Shown: positions 16,250 through 25,388 of the stretch, in pieces | Numbering within the stretch: position 1 is the first letter of the stretch | How the letters are laid out: every line of letters starts with the position of its first letter | Assembly (NCBI RefSeq): GCF_038404985.1 | Contig: NZ_JBBKBA010000001.1 | Coordinates: forward strand, 1,888,001 to 1,952,000 | Direction: 5' to 3' | Length of the DNA stretch: 64,000 bases | From: Ferrovibrio sp. MS7 | Lineage (GTDB): Bacteria > Pseudomonadota > Alphaproteobacteria > Ferrovibrionales > Ferrovibrionaceae | Made by a program: the position numbers and the translations under genes | The notes under the pieces: model-generated | The model's database searches: none | The model's input: the letters and a program-made list of their open reading frames with translations, nothing else | What the model was told of the DNA's origin: nothing

Positions 16250-17434
16250 ATGAGCCAGCCCATCTCCCTCGACTGGATTTCCCGCCTGGTCGGCTTCGAT
16301 ACCACCAGCCGCGATTCCAACCTCGCCCTGATCGACTGCATCGCCGAGTATCTCGCGGCGCATGGCATCGCGTCGGAAAAGATCTTCGATGCTTCGGGCC
16401 GCAAGGCCAATCTCTATGCCACCATCGGGCCAAAAGAGCAGGGCGGCATCATCCTGTCGGGCCATACCGACGTGGTGCCGGTGGATGGCCAGGACTGGGT
16501 CACCGATCCATTCAAGCTGCAGCAGCATAGCGGCAAGCTGTGGGGGCGCGGCACGTCCGACATGAAGAGCTTCATCGCCATCAGTCTGGCGATGCTGCCC
16601 GAGATGCTGGCGCGGCCTTTGCGCGTGCCGCTGCATTTCGCCTTCTCCTATGACGAGGAAGTCGGCTGCCTCGGCGTGCATGGCATTGTCGATTTCATCA
16701 AGCGCGGCGGGCCGCGCCCGGCTTTGGCCATCGTCGGCGAGCCGACCGAGATGCAGGTGGTGAACGCCCATAAGAGCGTCTGTGCCTGCAACACCTCGGT
16801 GCATGGCCTGGAGGCGCATTCCAGCGCCACGCATCAGGGCGTCAACGCCATCCAGTATGCCGCCGAAATGATTGCCGAACTGAACCGCATCCAGCGCGCC
16901 TACAAGGCACCGGAGCATTGCGAGCCGCGCTTCGAGCCGCCGCATACCACGATCACGGTCGGCCAGATCAGCGGCGGCACGGCGCGCAACATCCTGGCCA
17001 AGGAATGCCATTTCATGTGGGATGTGCGCTCGGTACGGCCGGAGCATGACCAGCAGGTGGTGGATGCCTTCAACCGCTATGTGGAGGCGGAAATCCTGCC
17101 CGACATGCGCCGCATCCATCCTGGCGCGCGGGTGGAAACCAATGTCGTGGCGCATGTGCCGCCCTTCCTGCCGCAGGCCGACAACAAGGCCGAGCGGTTG
17201 GCGATGCGGCTGGCGCGGCAGAATAACGCCTATGCGGTTTCCTACGGCACGGAAGCCGGCATTTTCGAAGTCGGCGATATCCCCACCGTGGTCTGCGGCC
17301 CCGGCAATATCCGCGAAGCGCATAAGCCGAACGAATATATCGAGGTCAGCCAGATCGTCGAAGGCGAGGCCTTCATGCGCCGGCTGATTGATTTCTGCGC
17401 CGGCGACGCGGCACTGGATTTCATCAAGAGCTAA
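16250..17434 (+). CDS. argE: Acetylornithine deacetylase (M20 family)
   Basis: 394 residues. It hydrolyses N2-acetylornithine to ornithine in arginine synthesis. The di-zinc site residues are visible: H72 and D74 (SGHTDVVPV), D104 (GRGTSDMKSF) and the catalytic E136 with E137 (YDEEVGC); the lid domain lies at about residues 180-295. The length and C-terminus (YGTEAGIFEVGDIPTVVCGPGNIREAHKPNEYIE) fit proteobacterial ArgE of the alphaproteobacterial type. The stop overlaps the stop of the convergent hutF by four bases. Confidence 0.92.
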   Translation: MSQPISLDWISRLVGFDTTSRDSNLALIDCIAEYLAAHGIASEKIFDASGRKANLYATIGPKEQGGIILSGHTDVVPVDGQDWVTDPFKLQQHSGKLWGRGTSDMKSFIAISLAMLPEMLARPLRVPLHFAFSYDEEVGCLGVHGIVDFIKRGGPRPALAIVGEPTEMQVVNAHKSVCACNTSVHGLEAHSSATHQGVNAIQYAAEMIAELNRIQRAYKAPEHCEPRFEPPHTTITVGQISGGTARNILAKECHFMWDVRSVRPEHDQQVVDAFNRYVEAEILPDMRRIHPGARVETNVVAHVPPFLPQADNKAERLAMRLARQNNAYAVSYGTEAGIFEVGDIPTVVCGPGNIREAHKPNEYIEVSQIVEGEAFMRRLIDFCAGDAALDFIKS

Positions 17435-18789
17435 GCGTTCAGCAGCTTCTGCATCGCCGCGCGGTAGCGGGCGGCGATGGCTTCGCCCTTGATATGGCGG
17501 CCCTCGGACACCACGCGTTCGCCGCCGACATAAACCTCGCGCACTGCATTCGGCTGGCCGGAGAAAATCCAGGCATCGAGCAGACGTTCGGGCGGCAGCC
17601 CGGCGAATTGCGCAGCATTGCCGTCCAGCAGCACGAAATCGGCGCGCTGGCCCACGGCTATCGCGCCGGTAGGCTGTTGCAACGCCTGGGCGCCGCCCGA
17701 GGCGGCGGCGTCAAACAGTTTCGGCCCGGTGGCGGCACCCGGCGCACCACTTAGGATGTTGCGGCCGCGATGAAACAGCCGCTGGCCGTATTCCAGCCAG
17801 CGCAGTTCTTCGACTGCGCTGATGCTGATATGGCTGTCGGAACCGATTCCGAGGCGGCCGCCCTGGCTGAGATACGCCACTGCCGGGAATAGGCCGTCGC
17901 CGAGATTGGCTTCGGTGCTTGGGCAGATGCCGGCGACGGCCTGGCTTGCGGCCAGCCGCGCGGTTTCTTCCACCGTCATATGCGTCGCATGTACCAGGCA
18001 CCAGCGCGCATCCACGGCGGCATTGTCGAGCAGCCACTGCACCGGGCGCTTGCCGGTGAAGGCTTCGCATTCCGCCACTTCGCCGGTCTGTTCGGCGATA
18101 TGGATATGCACCGGACCCGTGGCATCGAGCCGCAGCACCTCGGCCAGCATCTCGGCCGGCACGGCGCGCAGCGAATGCGGCGCCATGCCAAGACGATGCT
18201 TGCCAGTGAGGCGCGGGCGCAGCCTGTCGAGCAGGGCGGCATAGCCGTCAATGTCATGCAGGAAGCGGCGCTGGCGCTCAGTGGCTGGCTTGCCGAAGCC
18301 GCCGGCGGCGTAGAGCACCGGCAGATGCGTCAAGGCCATGCCGGTCTGCTCGGCGGCAGAGAGGATGCGCCAGCTCAGTTCCGCCCTGTCGTCATAGGCG
18401 CGGCCATCGGGCTGATGGTGCAGGTAGTGGAACTCGCCGACGGCTGTGTAACCCTGGGCCAGCATCTCGGAATAGAGCTGCGCTGCGATGGCCTCCACAT
18501 CCTCGGGCGAAAGCGTCAGCGCGAAACGGTACATGGTCTCACGCCAGGTCCAGAAATCATCGCCGGCCGGGCCGGCAATCTCGGCCAGGCCGGCCATGGC
18601 GCGCTGGAAGGCGTGGCTGTGCAGGTTGGCAAGGCCGGGCAGCACCGGGCCATCGAGCCGCAGGGCATCTGTGGCGGCGGGGCGGTCTGGCGTCACCGCC
18701 TGGATCATGCCGGCGGCATCGGCGGCAATCTCCACCCCCCGGGCCCAACCTCCCGGCAGATAGGCTTGGCTCAGCCAAAAGCGGCGCAT
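17431..18789 (-). CDS. hutF: Formimidoylglutamate deiminase
   Basis: 452 residues of the amidohydrolase superfamily. It converts N-formimino-L-glutamate to N-formyl-L-glutamate in the five-step histidine pathway. Metal ligands are in LANLHSHAFQ, the HIAEQTGEV histidine, and GSDSHISIS; the substrate region FWTWRETMY is typical of HutF. The enzyme is encoded divergently from hutI with a HutC-like operator between them. The rest of the hut genes (hutH, hutU, hutG, hutC) are not in the window, so the pathway is split in this genome. Confidence 0.93.
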   Translation of the reverse strand: MRRFWLSQAYLPGGWARGVEIAADAAGMIQAVTPDRPAATDALRLDGPVLPGLANLHSHAFQRAMAGLAEIAGPAGDDFWTWRETMYRFALTLSPEDVEAIAAQLYSEMLAQGYTAVGEFHYLHHQPDGRAYDDRAELSWRILSAAEQTGMALTHLPVLYAAGGFGKPATERQRRFLHDIDGYAALLDRLRPRLTGKHRLGMAPHSLRAVPAEMLAEVLRLDATGPVHIHIAEQTGEVAECEAFTGKRPVQWLLDNAAVDARWCLVHATHMTVEETARLAASQAVAGICPSTEANLGDGLFPAVAYLSQGGRLGIGSDSHISISAVEELRWLEYGQRLFHRGRNILSGAPGAATGPKLFDAAASGGAQALQQPTGAIAVGQRADFVLLDGNAAQFAGLPPERLLDAWIFSGQPNAVREVYVGGERVVSEGRHIKGEAIAARYRAAMQKLLNA

Positions 18790-18813
18790 GACGATCTCTC
18801 CTCACTTGTATAT

Positions 18814-18829
18814 ATAAGTTGGCAGAGTT
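18814..18829. promoter_or_regulatory. Candidate HutC operator between hutF and hutI
   Basis: ACTTGTATATATAAGT is a 16-bp palindrome with one imperfect pair. It closely matches the CTTGTAT...ACAAG type of operator bound by the GntR-family repressor HutC. It lies 25 bp from both divergent start codons, so it could control both. Confidence 0.6.
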
Positions 18830-18853
18830 GCCTGGATCAGGAAAGAGCGAAGC

Positions 18854-20098
18854 ATGGCGGGCGAGGGCGAATTCGATACCGTGTGGCGCGATGCCAGCAT
18901 TGCCACCATGGTGCCCGGCGGCACCCCGTTCGGCGCCATCGAGAATGGCGCGATTGCCGCCAAGGACGGGCGCATCGCCTGGGTTGGGCCGGTGGCGGCG
19001 CTACCCCAGGCGCGGATCGGTGCGCATACCGTGGTGCATCGGCTGCAAGGTGGCTGGATCACGCCCGGCCTGGTCGATTGCCACACCCATCTGGTCTTCG
19101 GCGGCAACCGCGCCCATGAATTCGAGCTGCGGCTGAATGGCGCCACTTATGAAGAGATTGCCCGCGCCGGCGGCGGCATCCGCTCCACCGTGGCGGCGAC
19201 GCGTGCCGCCGATGAGGCCGAATTGCTGCGCCAGAGCGCGCCGCGCCTGAAAGCCCTGATTGCGGAGGGCGTCACCACGCTGGAGATCAAGTCCGGCTAC
19301 GGCCTCAGCCTGGAAGACGAACTGAAATGCCTGCGCGTGGCGCGGCGTCTGGGCGAGCTATACCCGGTGCGCATCCGCACCACGCTGCTGGCCGCCCATA
19401 GCGTGCCGGCGGAATTCGCCGGCCGTGCTGACGACTATATCGATCTGGTCTGCAACACGATCATTCCCGCCGCCGCCCGCGAGGGCCTGGCCGATGCGGT
19501 GGATGCGTTCTGCGAGGGTATCGCCTTTTCCGTTGCGCAGACGCGGCGCGTGTTCGAGGCGGCGGGACGCCATGGCCTGCCGGTGAAGCTGCATGCCGAG
19601 CAGTTGAGCAATCTCGGCGGTGCCAAGCTGGCCGCCGAGTTCAACGCGCTTTCGGCGGATCATCTCGAGCATCTGGACGAGGCGGGCGCCGAGGCGATGG
19701 CCAGGGCCGGCACCGTGGCGGTGCTGCTGCCCGGCGCCTTCTATGCCTTGCGCGAGACCCAGGCGCCGCCGGTGGCTTTGTTCCGCAAGCATGGCGTGAA
19801 GATGGCGGTGTCCACCGACTGCAATCCCGGCACCTCGCCGGTATCTTCCTTGCTGCTGATCCTCAACATGGCCTGCACCCTGTTCCGTCTTACCCCGGAG
19901 GAGGCGCTGGCCGGCGCCACCCGCGAGGCTGCCCGGGCGCTCGGGCTGGCGGCTGATTGCGGCACGCTGGAGCCAGGCAAGCGCGCCGATCTGGTGGTGT
20001 GGGATATCGACCGCCCGGCGGCACTCGCCTACCGCATCGGCTTTAACCCACGCCGGCAGGTGGTGCTGGCCGGCCAGCCGCTGCCGGCGGCCACTTAG
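18854..20098 (+). CDS. hutI: Imidazolonepropionase
   Basis: 414 residues of the metal-dependent amidohydrolase superfamily. It hydrolyses 4-imidazolone-5-propionate to N-formimino-L-glutamate, the step before HutF. Visible motifs are [31 protein letters not shown], the KLHAEQLSN histidine and [10 protein letters not shown]. The start at 18854 follows GAGCGAAGC weakly; no better start is seen. Divergent pairing with hutF around the palindromic operator supports a histidine-inducible unit. Confidence 0.95.
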   Translation: MAGEGEFDTVWRDASIATMVPGGTPFGAIENGAIAAKDGRIAWVGPVAALPQARIGAHTVVHRLQGGWITPGLVDCHTHLVFGGNRAHEFELRLNGATYEEIARAGGGIRSTVAATRAADEAELLRQSAPRLKALIAEGVTTLEIKSGYGLSLEDELKCLRVARRLGELYPVRIRTTLLAAHSVPAEFAGRADDYIDLVCNTIIPAAAREGLADAVDAFCEGIAFSVAQTRRVFEAAGRHGLPVKLHAEQLSNLGGAKLAAEFNALSADHLEHLDEAGAEAMARAGTVAVLLPGAFYALRETQAPPVALFRKHGVKMAVSTDCNPGTSPVSSLLLILNMACTLFRLTPEEALAGATREAARALGLAADCGTLEPGKRADLVVWDIDRPAALAYRIGFNPRRQVVLAGQPLPAAT

Positions 20099-20206
20099 GG
20101 CCAGATCCAGGTACCACTCTGGCGTGCCTATCCTTTCGAGGGATTGCGGCGGTGTTTTCGCCACCTATATCGTAAGGATCAGGGAGAACCAGAAAGGGTC
20201 CTTACC

Positions 20207-20554
20207 ATGGGCGATTGGGTATACGTACTCGGTGGAGGCATCGTTCTCTTCTGGGCTGGTGCCTGGCTGCTCCTGCATCTCGGCAATTTCGAGATGCGCA
20301 TCAGTCAGCTCCGCCAGGGCATCGAGAACCGGATGTCTCAGCTTGAGCGTCAGCAGCAGAATTACAGCCGCACGGTGGCCGACTACGAACGCACCACCCA
20401 GACGATCTTCTCCCAGTTGGCGGATGTCACCGACAATCTGGAAAAGACCCGTCAGGAACTGGCCGACGTGAAGCGGTCGATCAACGTGATGGAAATTTCC
20501 TTGAATGACCTGAAGCTGCGCAGCATGCCGCCGCGCAGCATGCGCTACGGCTGA
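20207..20554 (+). CDS. Small membrane-anchored coiled-coil protein, unknown
   Basis: 115 residues. One N-terminal membrane segment (VYVLGGGIVLFWAGAWLLLHLG) is followed by a long heptad-rich helix (MRISQLRQGIENRMSQLERQQQNYSRTVADYERTTQTIFSQLADVTDNLEKTRQELADVK) and a short basic tail. The start at 20207 gives MGDWVYVLGG directly before the membrane helix; the open frame from 20144 adds charged residues without meaning. It is not a recognised family. It is convergent with the lipoprotein gene, with only three bases between the stops. Confidence 0.7.
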   Translation: MGDWVYVLGGGIVLFWAGAWLLLHLGNFEMRISQLRQGIENRMSQLERQQQNYSRTVADYERTTQTIFSQLADVTDNLEKTRQELADVKRSINVMEISLNDLKLRSMPPRSMRYG

Positions 20555-20557
20555 CGC

Positions 20558-21094
20558 TTAGGCCGGATTGAGCGTGATGCGCAGCAGCTTGCCGGGCTGC
20601 GCCAGCCACAGCCATTGCCCCTGACCCGATACCGCGACGAAACCGCCGCGGCCCAGATCCAGCGCCGGCTGCCCGGTCTCGCGCGGCAATCCCTGATCCA
20701 GACGCCACGGCATTTCGCGCGACGGCATTTCGCCATCGCCCACGCGGATCGCCAGCAGCGGTGCGCCATCGCGGCCCAGCAGCCAGAGGCGTCCCTGGCG
20801 GTCCATGTTCAAGATGCCGGCGGGCGAGGGCGGATCGGCGGCAATCGCTTCATGCACCTTGCGGCCGGCATCCAGGCGGTGCAGGCGGCGGCCATCGGCT
20901 TCCAGCCACCATACGTCACCGCTTTTCTCGGCATAGAGCGAGATCGCCTCGGTGCCCGGCGGCAGCGGCACTTCCATGATCGAGCCTACCCGAGGCGGCA
21001 GGCTGGCGGCATTCTGGCCGGCACAAGCCACCAGCAGCAGGCAGCCGAATGCCAGGGTGAGGAAACGCGGCAGCAGGGAACGCAGGATGATCAT
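20558..21094 (-). CDS. Putative lipoprotein with beta-propeller-like repeats
   Basis: 178 residues. A lipoprotein signal peptide ends in the lipobox LVAC, with Cys24 as the lipidated residue. The mature part contains recurrent short strands of the kind AEKSGDVWWLEADGRRLHRLD, MDRQGRLWLLGRDGAPLLAI and LGRGGFVAVSGQGQWLWLAQPGKLLRI, which look like half of an NHL/Vgb-type beta-propeller. The length is too short for a whole propeller, so it may dimerise or be a partial fold. The start at 21094 (MIILRSLLPRF) begins the signal peptide; the frame extends ten codons further. Confidence 0.65.
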   Translation of the reverse strand: MIILRSLLPRFLTLAFGCLLLVACAGQNAASLPPRVGSIMEVPLPPGTEAISLYAEKSGDVWWLEADGRRLHRLDAGRKVHEAIAADPPSPAGILNMDRQGRLWLLGRDGAPLLAIRVGDGEMPSREMPWRLDQGLPRETGQPALDLGRGGFVAVSGQGQWLWLAQPGKLLRITLNPA

Positions 21095-21255
21095 GGCGGC
21101 GGCTTCGGGGCTCTGGCGTTGCATTGTGACAATTTTAGCCGCTGGCGCGCGCCAGAACCAGAGGGGCGGGTATTAGCTCTTGCTGATACCGCCGCCTCGG
21201 CCTATGACGGGCGCCAATCCCCCCATCCCCCGATCCGAGCCCTTAACCCGAGCTG

Positions 21256-23406
21256 ATGCCCGTGAGCAAACCTCCTTCCAAGCGCCCCTCTGGCGCGCGC
21301 CCCTTTTCCGCCTCCAAGACAGGCGGCAAGCCCGGTGGCAAGCCTGCTGGTAAATTCAGCGGCAAGCCTGCCGGCAAGACGGGCGGCAAACCCGCTGGTA
21401 AATCCGGGGCCAAGTCTGGTGGCTGGGCGGGGGGCAAGCCGGGTTCCAAACCTGGCCATAAGCCGGGTGACCGTCCGGCCAGGCCATCCGGTCCCGGTCA
21501 ACCTCATCCCGGTCAGCAGCGTCCGGGTCAGCGGCATGAACGCAGCGAGCGCCATGTTGAGCGCGCCCTGGAGCGTATTGAGGGCCGCCCGGAACGGTCT
21601 GAACGCCCAGGTAAGTCTGAACGCCCAGGTAAGTCTGAACGCTTTGGCAAGTCCGAGCGCCCAGGCCGTCACCATGAGCGCCCGGATCGCTCTGAACGCC
21701 CCAACCGTTCTGACCGTCCTGAACGGGCCGAGCGTGCCGGGAGCGCGGAGCATTTCAGCAAGCCGCGTTTCGACAAGGAGCGCCCAGACAAGCCCCGCTT
21801 CGATGGCCACCGTTCCGATGGTCCGCGCTCTGACAGGCCACGCTCTGATCGGCCACGCTCTGATCGGCCACGCTCTGACCGGCCCCGTTCCGACAGGCCG
21901 CGCTCGGATCTGCCGCATTCCGACAGGAGCGATGCCGACAGGCGCGGCCCGGATCAGCGGGAAGCCGGCAACCGGGGTTATGAAAAACGCGGTTTTGACA
22001 AGCGAGGCCCAGAGCGGCGCGAGCCAGACCGGCGCAGCCCAGGCCGGCGTGATTCAGACAGGGCCGGGGCCGAGAAGCCGCAACAGCGGCCGCCGCACAA
22101 GATCCGTCCTGGTTCCTCGCGCGCGGTGATTGCCGGCGCGGTGCAGTTGCTGGAGGCGATTTTCACCAGCGGCGAACCGGGCGATCGCGTGCTGCATGCC
22201 TGGATGAAGGCCAATCACCGCCGCTTCGATGCCGCCGAGCGTTCGGCGCTGGTCAACCTTGTCGAGGAAGTGCAGCGCCAGCGCGGCCGGATCGACTGGT
22301 GGCTGGCCCGCTCGGGCGAGGGCAAGGTGGCGCCGGGCAATGACCTGCGCGTCGCCGCCTGGCGCATCCTGGCGCAGGGCGCCAAGGCTGATGGCGCGGT
22401 CGCATCGCTGGGCCTGGCGGAAAGCGAAGTCGAGCCGATGTCGCGGCTGCTGCGGCCGCTGGAGGGCCACACGCTGGAGCATCCCGAGATGCCGGCGGTG
22501 GCACGCCACAATCTGCCGGCCTGGATCGAGCCGCGTTTCCGCACCCGCTTCGGCGCCGATTTCGATCTGGAAATGGCGGCGATGCTGCGCCCGGCGCCGT
22601 TGGATCTGCGCGTCAACCTGCTGAAGACCACGCGCGATGCCGCGCTTGGCCTGCTCAACGCCGCTGGCATGCGCGCGCAAGCCACGCCGCTTTCGCCCAC
22701 CGGACTGCGCCTTGGGCCGCAGGCCTATGTGAACAACACGGAAGCCTTCGCCGAGGGGCTGATCGAGCCGCAGGATGAAGGTTCGCAACTGGCGGCGATG
22801 CTGGTGGAAGCAGCAGGCGCCAAGCTGGTGGTGGATTTTTGCGCCGGGGCTGGCGGCAAGTCGCTCGCCATCGGCGCCGCCATGCGCAACAACGGCCGCC
22901 TGATTGCCTGCGATGTCAGCGAGAAGCGGCTGGCGCGGGCCAAGCTGCGGCTGCGCCGCGCCGGTGTACATAATGCCGAGTGCCGCCCGCTGGAAGCCAA
23001 ATGGTTGAAGCGCCAGGCCGGCAAGGCCGACCGTGTGCTGGTGGATGCGCCCTGTTCAGGGACGGGCACCTGGCGGCGCAAGCCCGATGCGCGCTGGCGC
23101 CTGAGCGAGAATGACATCGTCGAACTGACCCAGCGCCAGGCTGAAATCCTCGAGCGCGCCGCGCGCCTGGTGGCGCCGGGCGGCCGGCTGATCTACGTCA
23201 CCTGCTCGGTGCTGACGGAAGAGAACGAAGCGCAGATCGCAGCGTTCCTGAAGGGCCATGGCGATTTCAAGCCGCTGCCGGTTGCCGATGTATGGGGCCG
23301 CGCCATCGGCGGGCCTTGCCCGACCTCGGACACCTATCTGCGCCTGACGCCGGGCCGCAATGGCACCGACGGCTTCTTCGTCGCGATATTGGAAAAGCAG
23401 GGCTAA
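21256..23406 (+). CDS. RsmB/NOP-family RNA (cytosine-5) methyltransferase with a long disordered N-terminus
   Basis: 716 residues. The C-terminal 430 residues are an RsmB-type methyltransferase: an NusB-like helical part (AVIAGAVQLLEAIF...), the SAM site VVDFCAGAGGKSLAIGA, motif IV VLVDAPCSGTGTWRR and the catalytic cysteine motif VTCSVL. These enzymes make m5C in rRNA (16S C967 in E. coli). The first roughly 285 residues are of low complexity: GGKPAGK-type repeats, then ERPGKS and RSDRP repeats, Arg/Asp/Pro rich and without hydrophobic residues. Such a basic tail could bind RNA. The stop overlaps the convergent amidotransferase gene by four bases. Confidence 0.88.
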   Translation: MPVSKPPSKRPSGARPFSASKTGGKPGGKPAGKFSGKPAGKTGGKPAGKSGAKSGGWAGGKPGSKPGHKPGDRPARPSGPGQPHPGQQRPGQRHERSERHVERALERIEGRPERSERPGKSERPGKSERFGKSERPGRHHERPDRSERPNRSDRPERAERAGSAEHFSKPRFDKERPDKPRFDGHRSDGPRSDRPRSDRPRSDRPRSDRPRSDRPRSDLPHSDRSDADRRGPDQREAGNRGYEKRGFDKRGPERREPDRRSPGRRDSDRAGAEKPQQRPPHKIRPGSSRAVIAGAVQLLEAIFTSGEPGDRVLHAWMKANHRRFDAAERSALVNLVEEVQRQRGRIDWWLARSGEGKVAPGNDLRVAAWRILAQGAKADGAVASLGLAESEVEPMSRLLRPLEGHTLEHPEMPAVARHNLPAWIEPRFRTRFGADFDLEMAAMLRPAPLDLRVNLLKTTRDAALGLLNAAGMRAQATPLSPTGLRLGPQAYVNNTEAFAEGLIEPQDEGSQLAAMLVEAAGAKLVVDFCAGAGGKSLAIGAAMRNNGRLIACDVSEKRLARAKLRLRRAGVHNAECRPLEAKWLKRQAGKADRVLVDAPCSGTGTWRRKPDARWRLSENDIVELTQRQAEILERAARLVAPGGRLIYVTCSVLTEENEAQIAAFLKGHGDFKPLPVADVWGRAIGGPCPTSDTYLRLTPGRNGTDGFFVAILEKQG
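21826..21915 (+). repeat. Six tandem 15-bp repeats inside the rsmB-like gene
   Basis: Six in-frame 15-bp units encode RSDRP (the last RSDLP). Units 2 and 3 are identical and others differ at a few positions. Two exact 18-bp units (21601-21618 and 21619-21636, encoding ERPGKS) with a third diverged one lie upstream. The array can change length without frameshift. Confidence 0.9.
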
Positions 23407-24203
23407 TCCGCCGCGTCGGCGAGCGGCGCCGGGGCCAATTGCTGCGCCGCTTTCTGGGCCGGTTTCACGCCAGGCTTGAGCGCCGTGCCATTGAGCCAGC
23501 GCGGCAGGAAACCGCGCAGCCAGGCGGCGATGCCGCCGTCATGGCGGGCATGGCCAGCATATTGCGTCTGGCGGCATTGTGCGCCCGGCATCACCAGGCG
23601 ATGCGCCGCCCGCGTGGTCCATACCCGCATCATGGCGCCGGTCACTTCCGGGTGGAACTGGATGCCGAAGGCATTGCCGCCCATGGCGAAGGCCTGGTTC
23701 GGAAACCATTTCGTACTGGCCAGATGCTCGGCTGCCTTGGGCAGGTCGAAGCCCTCGCCATGCCACTGGTAGACATGCAGCTTCTCAGGGAACAGGGCAC
23801 GGCCGGCGGCGCTGACCTGCAGAGGGTAATAGCCGATTTCATGCCAGCCATCGGCATGCGGCGCGACGCGGGCGCCGGCGGCACGGGCCAGCATCTGCGC
23901 GCCGAGGCAGACACCGAGATAGGGCTTGCCGCTGGCCGCCGCCATCGGAATCCAGTCCAGTTCGCGGCGGATGAAAGGCAGGTGGTCGTCGTTGGCGCTC
24001 ATCGGCCCGCCGAACACCACCACGCCGGCATGGCCGCTCATGTCGCGCGGCAGTTCATGGCCGATGCAAGGGCGGCGGATATCGAGGGAATAGCCCAGCG
24101 CCTGCAATTCATCCCCGATGCGTCCGGGGGTGGATTGCTCCTGGTGCACGACAATAAGCACGGGCTGCTTAGGCGAAACTGGCAGCTTGGGGGCGGCTGT
24201 CAT
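23403..24203 (-). CDS. Class I glutamine amidotransferase-like protein
   Basis: 266 residues. A GATase-1 domain with the nucleophile C99 in YLGVCLGAQ, the FGGPMSANDD loop and the His-Glu of GIQFHPEV. It resembles GuaA-like stand-alone amidotransferases of the GMP synthase (glutamine-hydrolysing) homologue group or gamma-glutamyl hydrolase-like proteins; a synthetase partner is not adjacent. The C-terminal 55 residues are Ala/Pro/Lys rich and lie outside the domain. The start at 24203 (MTAAPKLP) is the family-like one; the frame continues 14 codons upstream. Confidence 0.8.
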   Translation of the reverse strand: MTAAPKLPVSPKQPVLIVVHQEQSTPGRIGDELQALGYSLDIRRPCIGHELPRDMSGHAGVVVFGGPMSANDDHLPFIRRELDWIPMAAASGKPYLGVCLGAQMLARAAGARVAPHADGWHEIGYYPLQVSAAGRALFPEKLHVYQWHGEGFDLPKAAEHLASTKWFPNQAFAMGGNAFGIQFHPEVTGAMMRVWTTRAAHRLVMPGAQCRQTQYAGHARHDGGIAAWLRGFLPRWLNGTALKPGVKPAQKAAQQLAPAPLADAAD

Positions 24204-24317
24204 GCCCCCCAAGATGCAGCGATTCACGGGGTTTTTCCAGCCCATAAAATGTGGCCCCCATCACAAGACGGGGGTCACAGGATGGGCCACGGAACGGGGC
24301 GGGCGGGATTTGCCGGC

Positions 24318-25079
24318 TTATTGGGCGGTGATGCCGCCGTCGATGACGAATTCCGCGCCAGTGACGAACTTGGACTCGTCGGAAGCCAGGTAGAGGATGC
24401 AATAGGCGACGTCGTCCGGGTCGCCGAGGCAGCCGAGCGGCACCTGGGATTCCAGCTTCTGGCGCGTCTTGGCCGGGTCGCCGCCGGCATAGATCATCGA
24501 CTGCACCATCGGCGTGTCGATGAAGGTGGGGTGCACCGAGTTGCAGCGGATCTTGTAGCCGCGCTTGGCGCAATGCAAAGCCGTGGTCTTGGCCAGCATG
24601 CGGGCGGCGGCTTTCGACGTGTTGTAGGCGCCCATATTGTGGCCGGCGATGATGCCGGAAACCGATGAGATGATGATGATCGAGCCCGGCGCATGCGCCT
24701 TCATGCGCGGCAGGGCATGCTTGTTGCCAAGGAAGGGGCCGTTGAGGTTGACGTCATGCACGAAGTCCCATTCCTCGATGCTGACATCTTCCACATTCTT
24801 CAGCACACCGACGCCGGCGGAGTGCACCAGCACGTTCAGGCCGCCGAAAGCGGCTTCCACCGCATCCAGCGCCTTGATCCATTGGTCTTCCTTGGTGACG
24901 TCCAGTTCCACCGCGATGGCATTGGCGCCGATCTCGTCGGCCACGGCCTTGGCGCCAGCGAAGTTGCGGTCGGCCAGCGCCACCTTGGCGCCTTCGCGTG
25001 CCATCATGATGGCGGTCGCCTTGCCAAGCCCTGAGGCGCCGCCCGTGATCAGGGCGACCTTGTTCGATACGCGTCCCAT
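24318..25079 (-). CDS. Short-chain dehydrogenase/reductase
   Basis: 253 residues of the classical SDR family with TGGASGLG (nucleotide binding), VHSAGVG, the catalytic Ser in IIISSVSG and YNTSK. The DRN after the second strand (ALADRNFAG) suggests NAD(H) preference. It resembles cyclopentanol or 3-alpha/20-beta hydroxysteroid dehydrogenases, including the loop PTFIDTPMVQSM, but the substrate cannot be told. Its upstream region is occupied by a nested palindromic element, which separates it from ilvA on the same strand. Confidence 0.87.
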   Translation of the reverse strand: MGRVSNKVALITGGASGLGKATAIMMAREGAKVALADRNFAGAKAVADEIGANAIAVELDVTKEDQWIKALDAVEAAFGGLNVLVHSAGVGVLKNVEDVSIEEWDFVHDVNLNGPFLGNKHALPRMKAHAPGSIIIISSVSGIIAGHNMGAYNTSKAAARMLAKTTALHCAKRGYKIRCNSVHPTFIDTPMVQSMIYAGGDPAKTRQKLESQVPLGCLGDPDDVAYCILYLASDESKFVTGAEFVIDGGITAQ

Positions 25080-25114
25080 TGTTTCCTCCCGAAGGGTAAG
25101 GCAGCCAGAATAGG

Positions 25115-25388
25115 CTAGACCGTTCCCTTTGCATACGGATTCGCTGCGCCGAGGTGACTTTGCATTTTGGGTAGGAGCCCGACGCAGGGCGTAGTGGGGC
25201 TACGGCCAAGTCGGGCGACGCACCCAAAATGCAAAGTCACCCGGCCCCACAGGGGTTGCGTCTGGAGGCGGCATCCGCGGCGTCGAAACGCTTGCCGGTA
25301 CGTCCAGTACCGGCTGCGCGCTTCTCCTTGCGGGCTACCGCCTCCAGACGCAACGCAGTCGGTTCCGTATGCGAAGGGAACGGTCTAG
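25115..25388. repeat. 274-bp nested palindromic element (MITE-like or structured RNA)
   Basis: The outer inverted repeat is 25115-25139 with 25364-25388 (24 of 25 paired), starting CTAGACCG. Inside lie two independent hairpins. Hairpin A has a perfect 20-bp stem, 25153-25172 with 25222-25241, with inner stems GCCCGAC/GTCGGGC and GTAG/CTAC. Hairpin B has a perfect 17-bp stem, 25255-25271 with 25338-25354, with an inner 8-bp stem 25294-25301/25307-25314. The right end supplies the ilvA stop codon TAG. The whole gap between ilvA and the SDR gene is filled by this structure. Confidence 0.9.
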
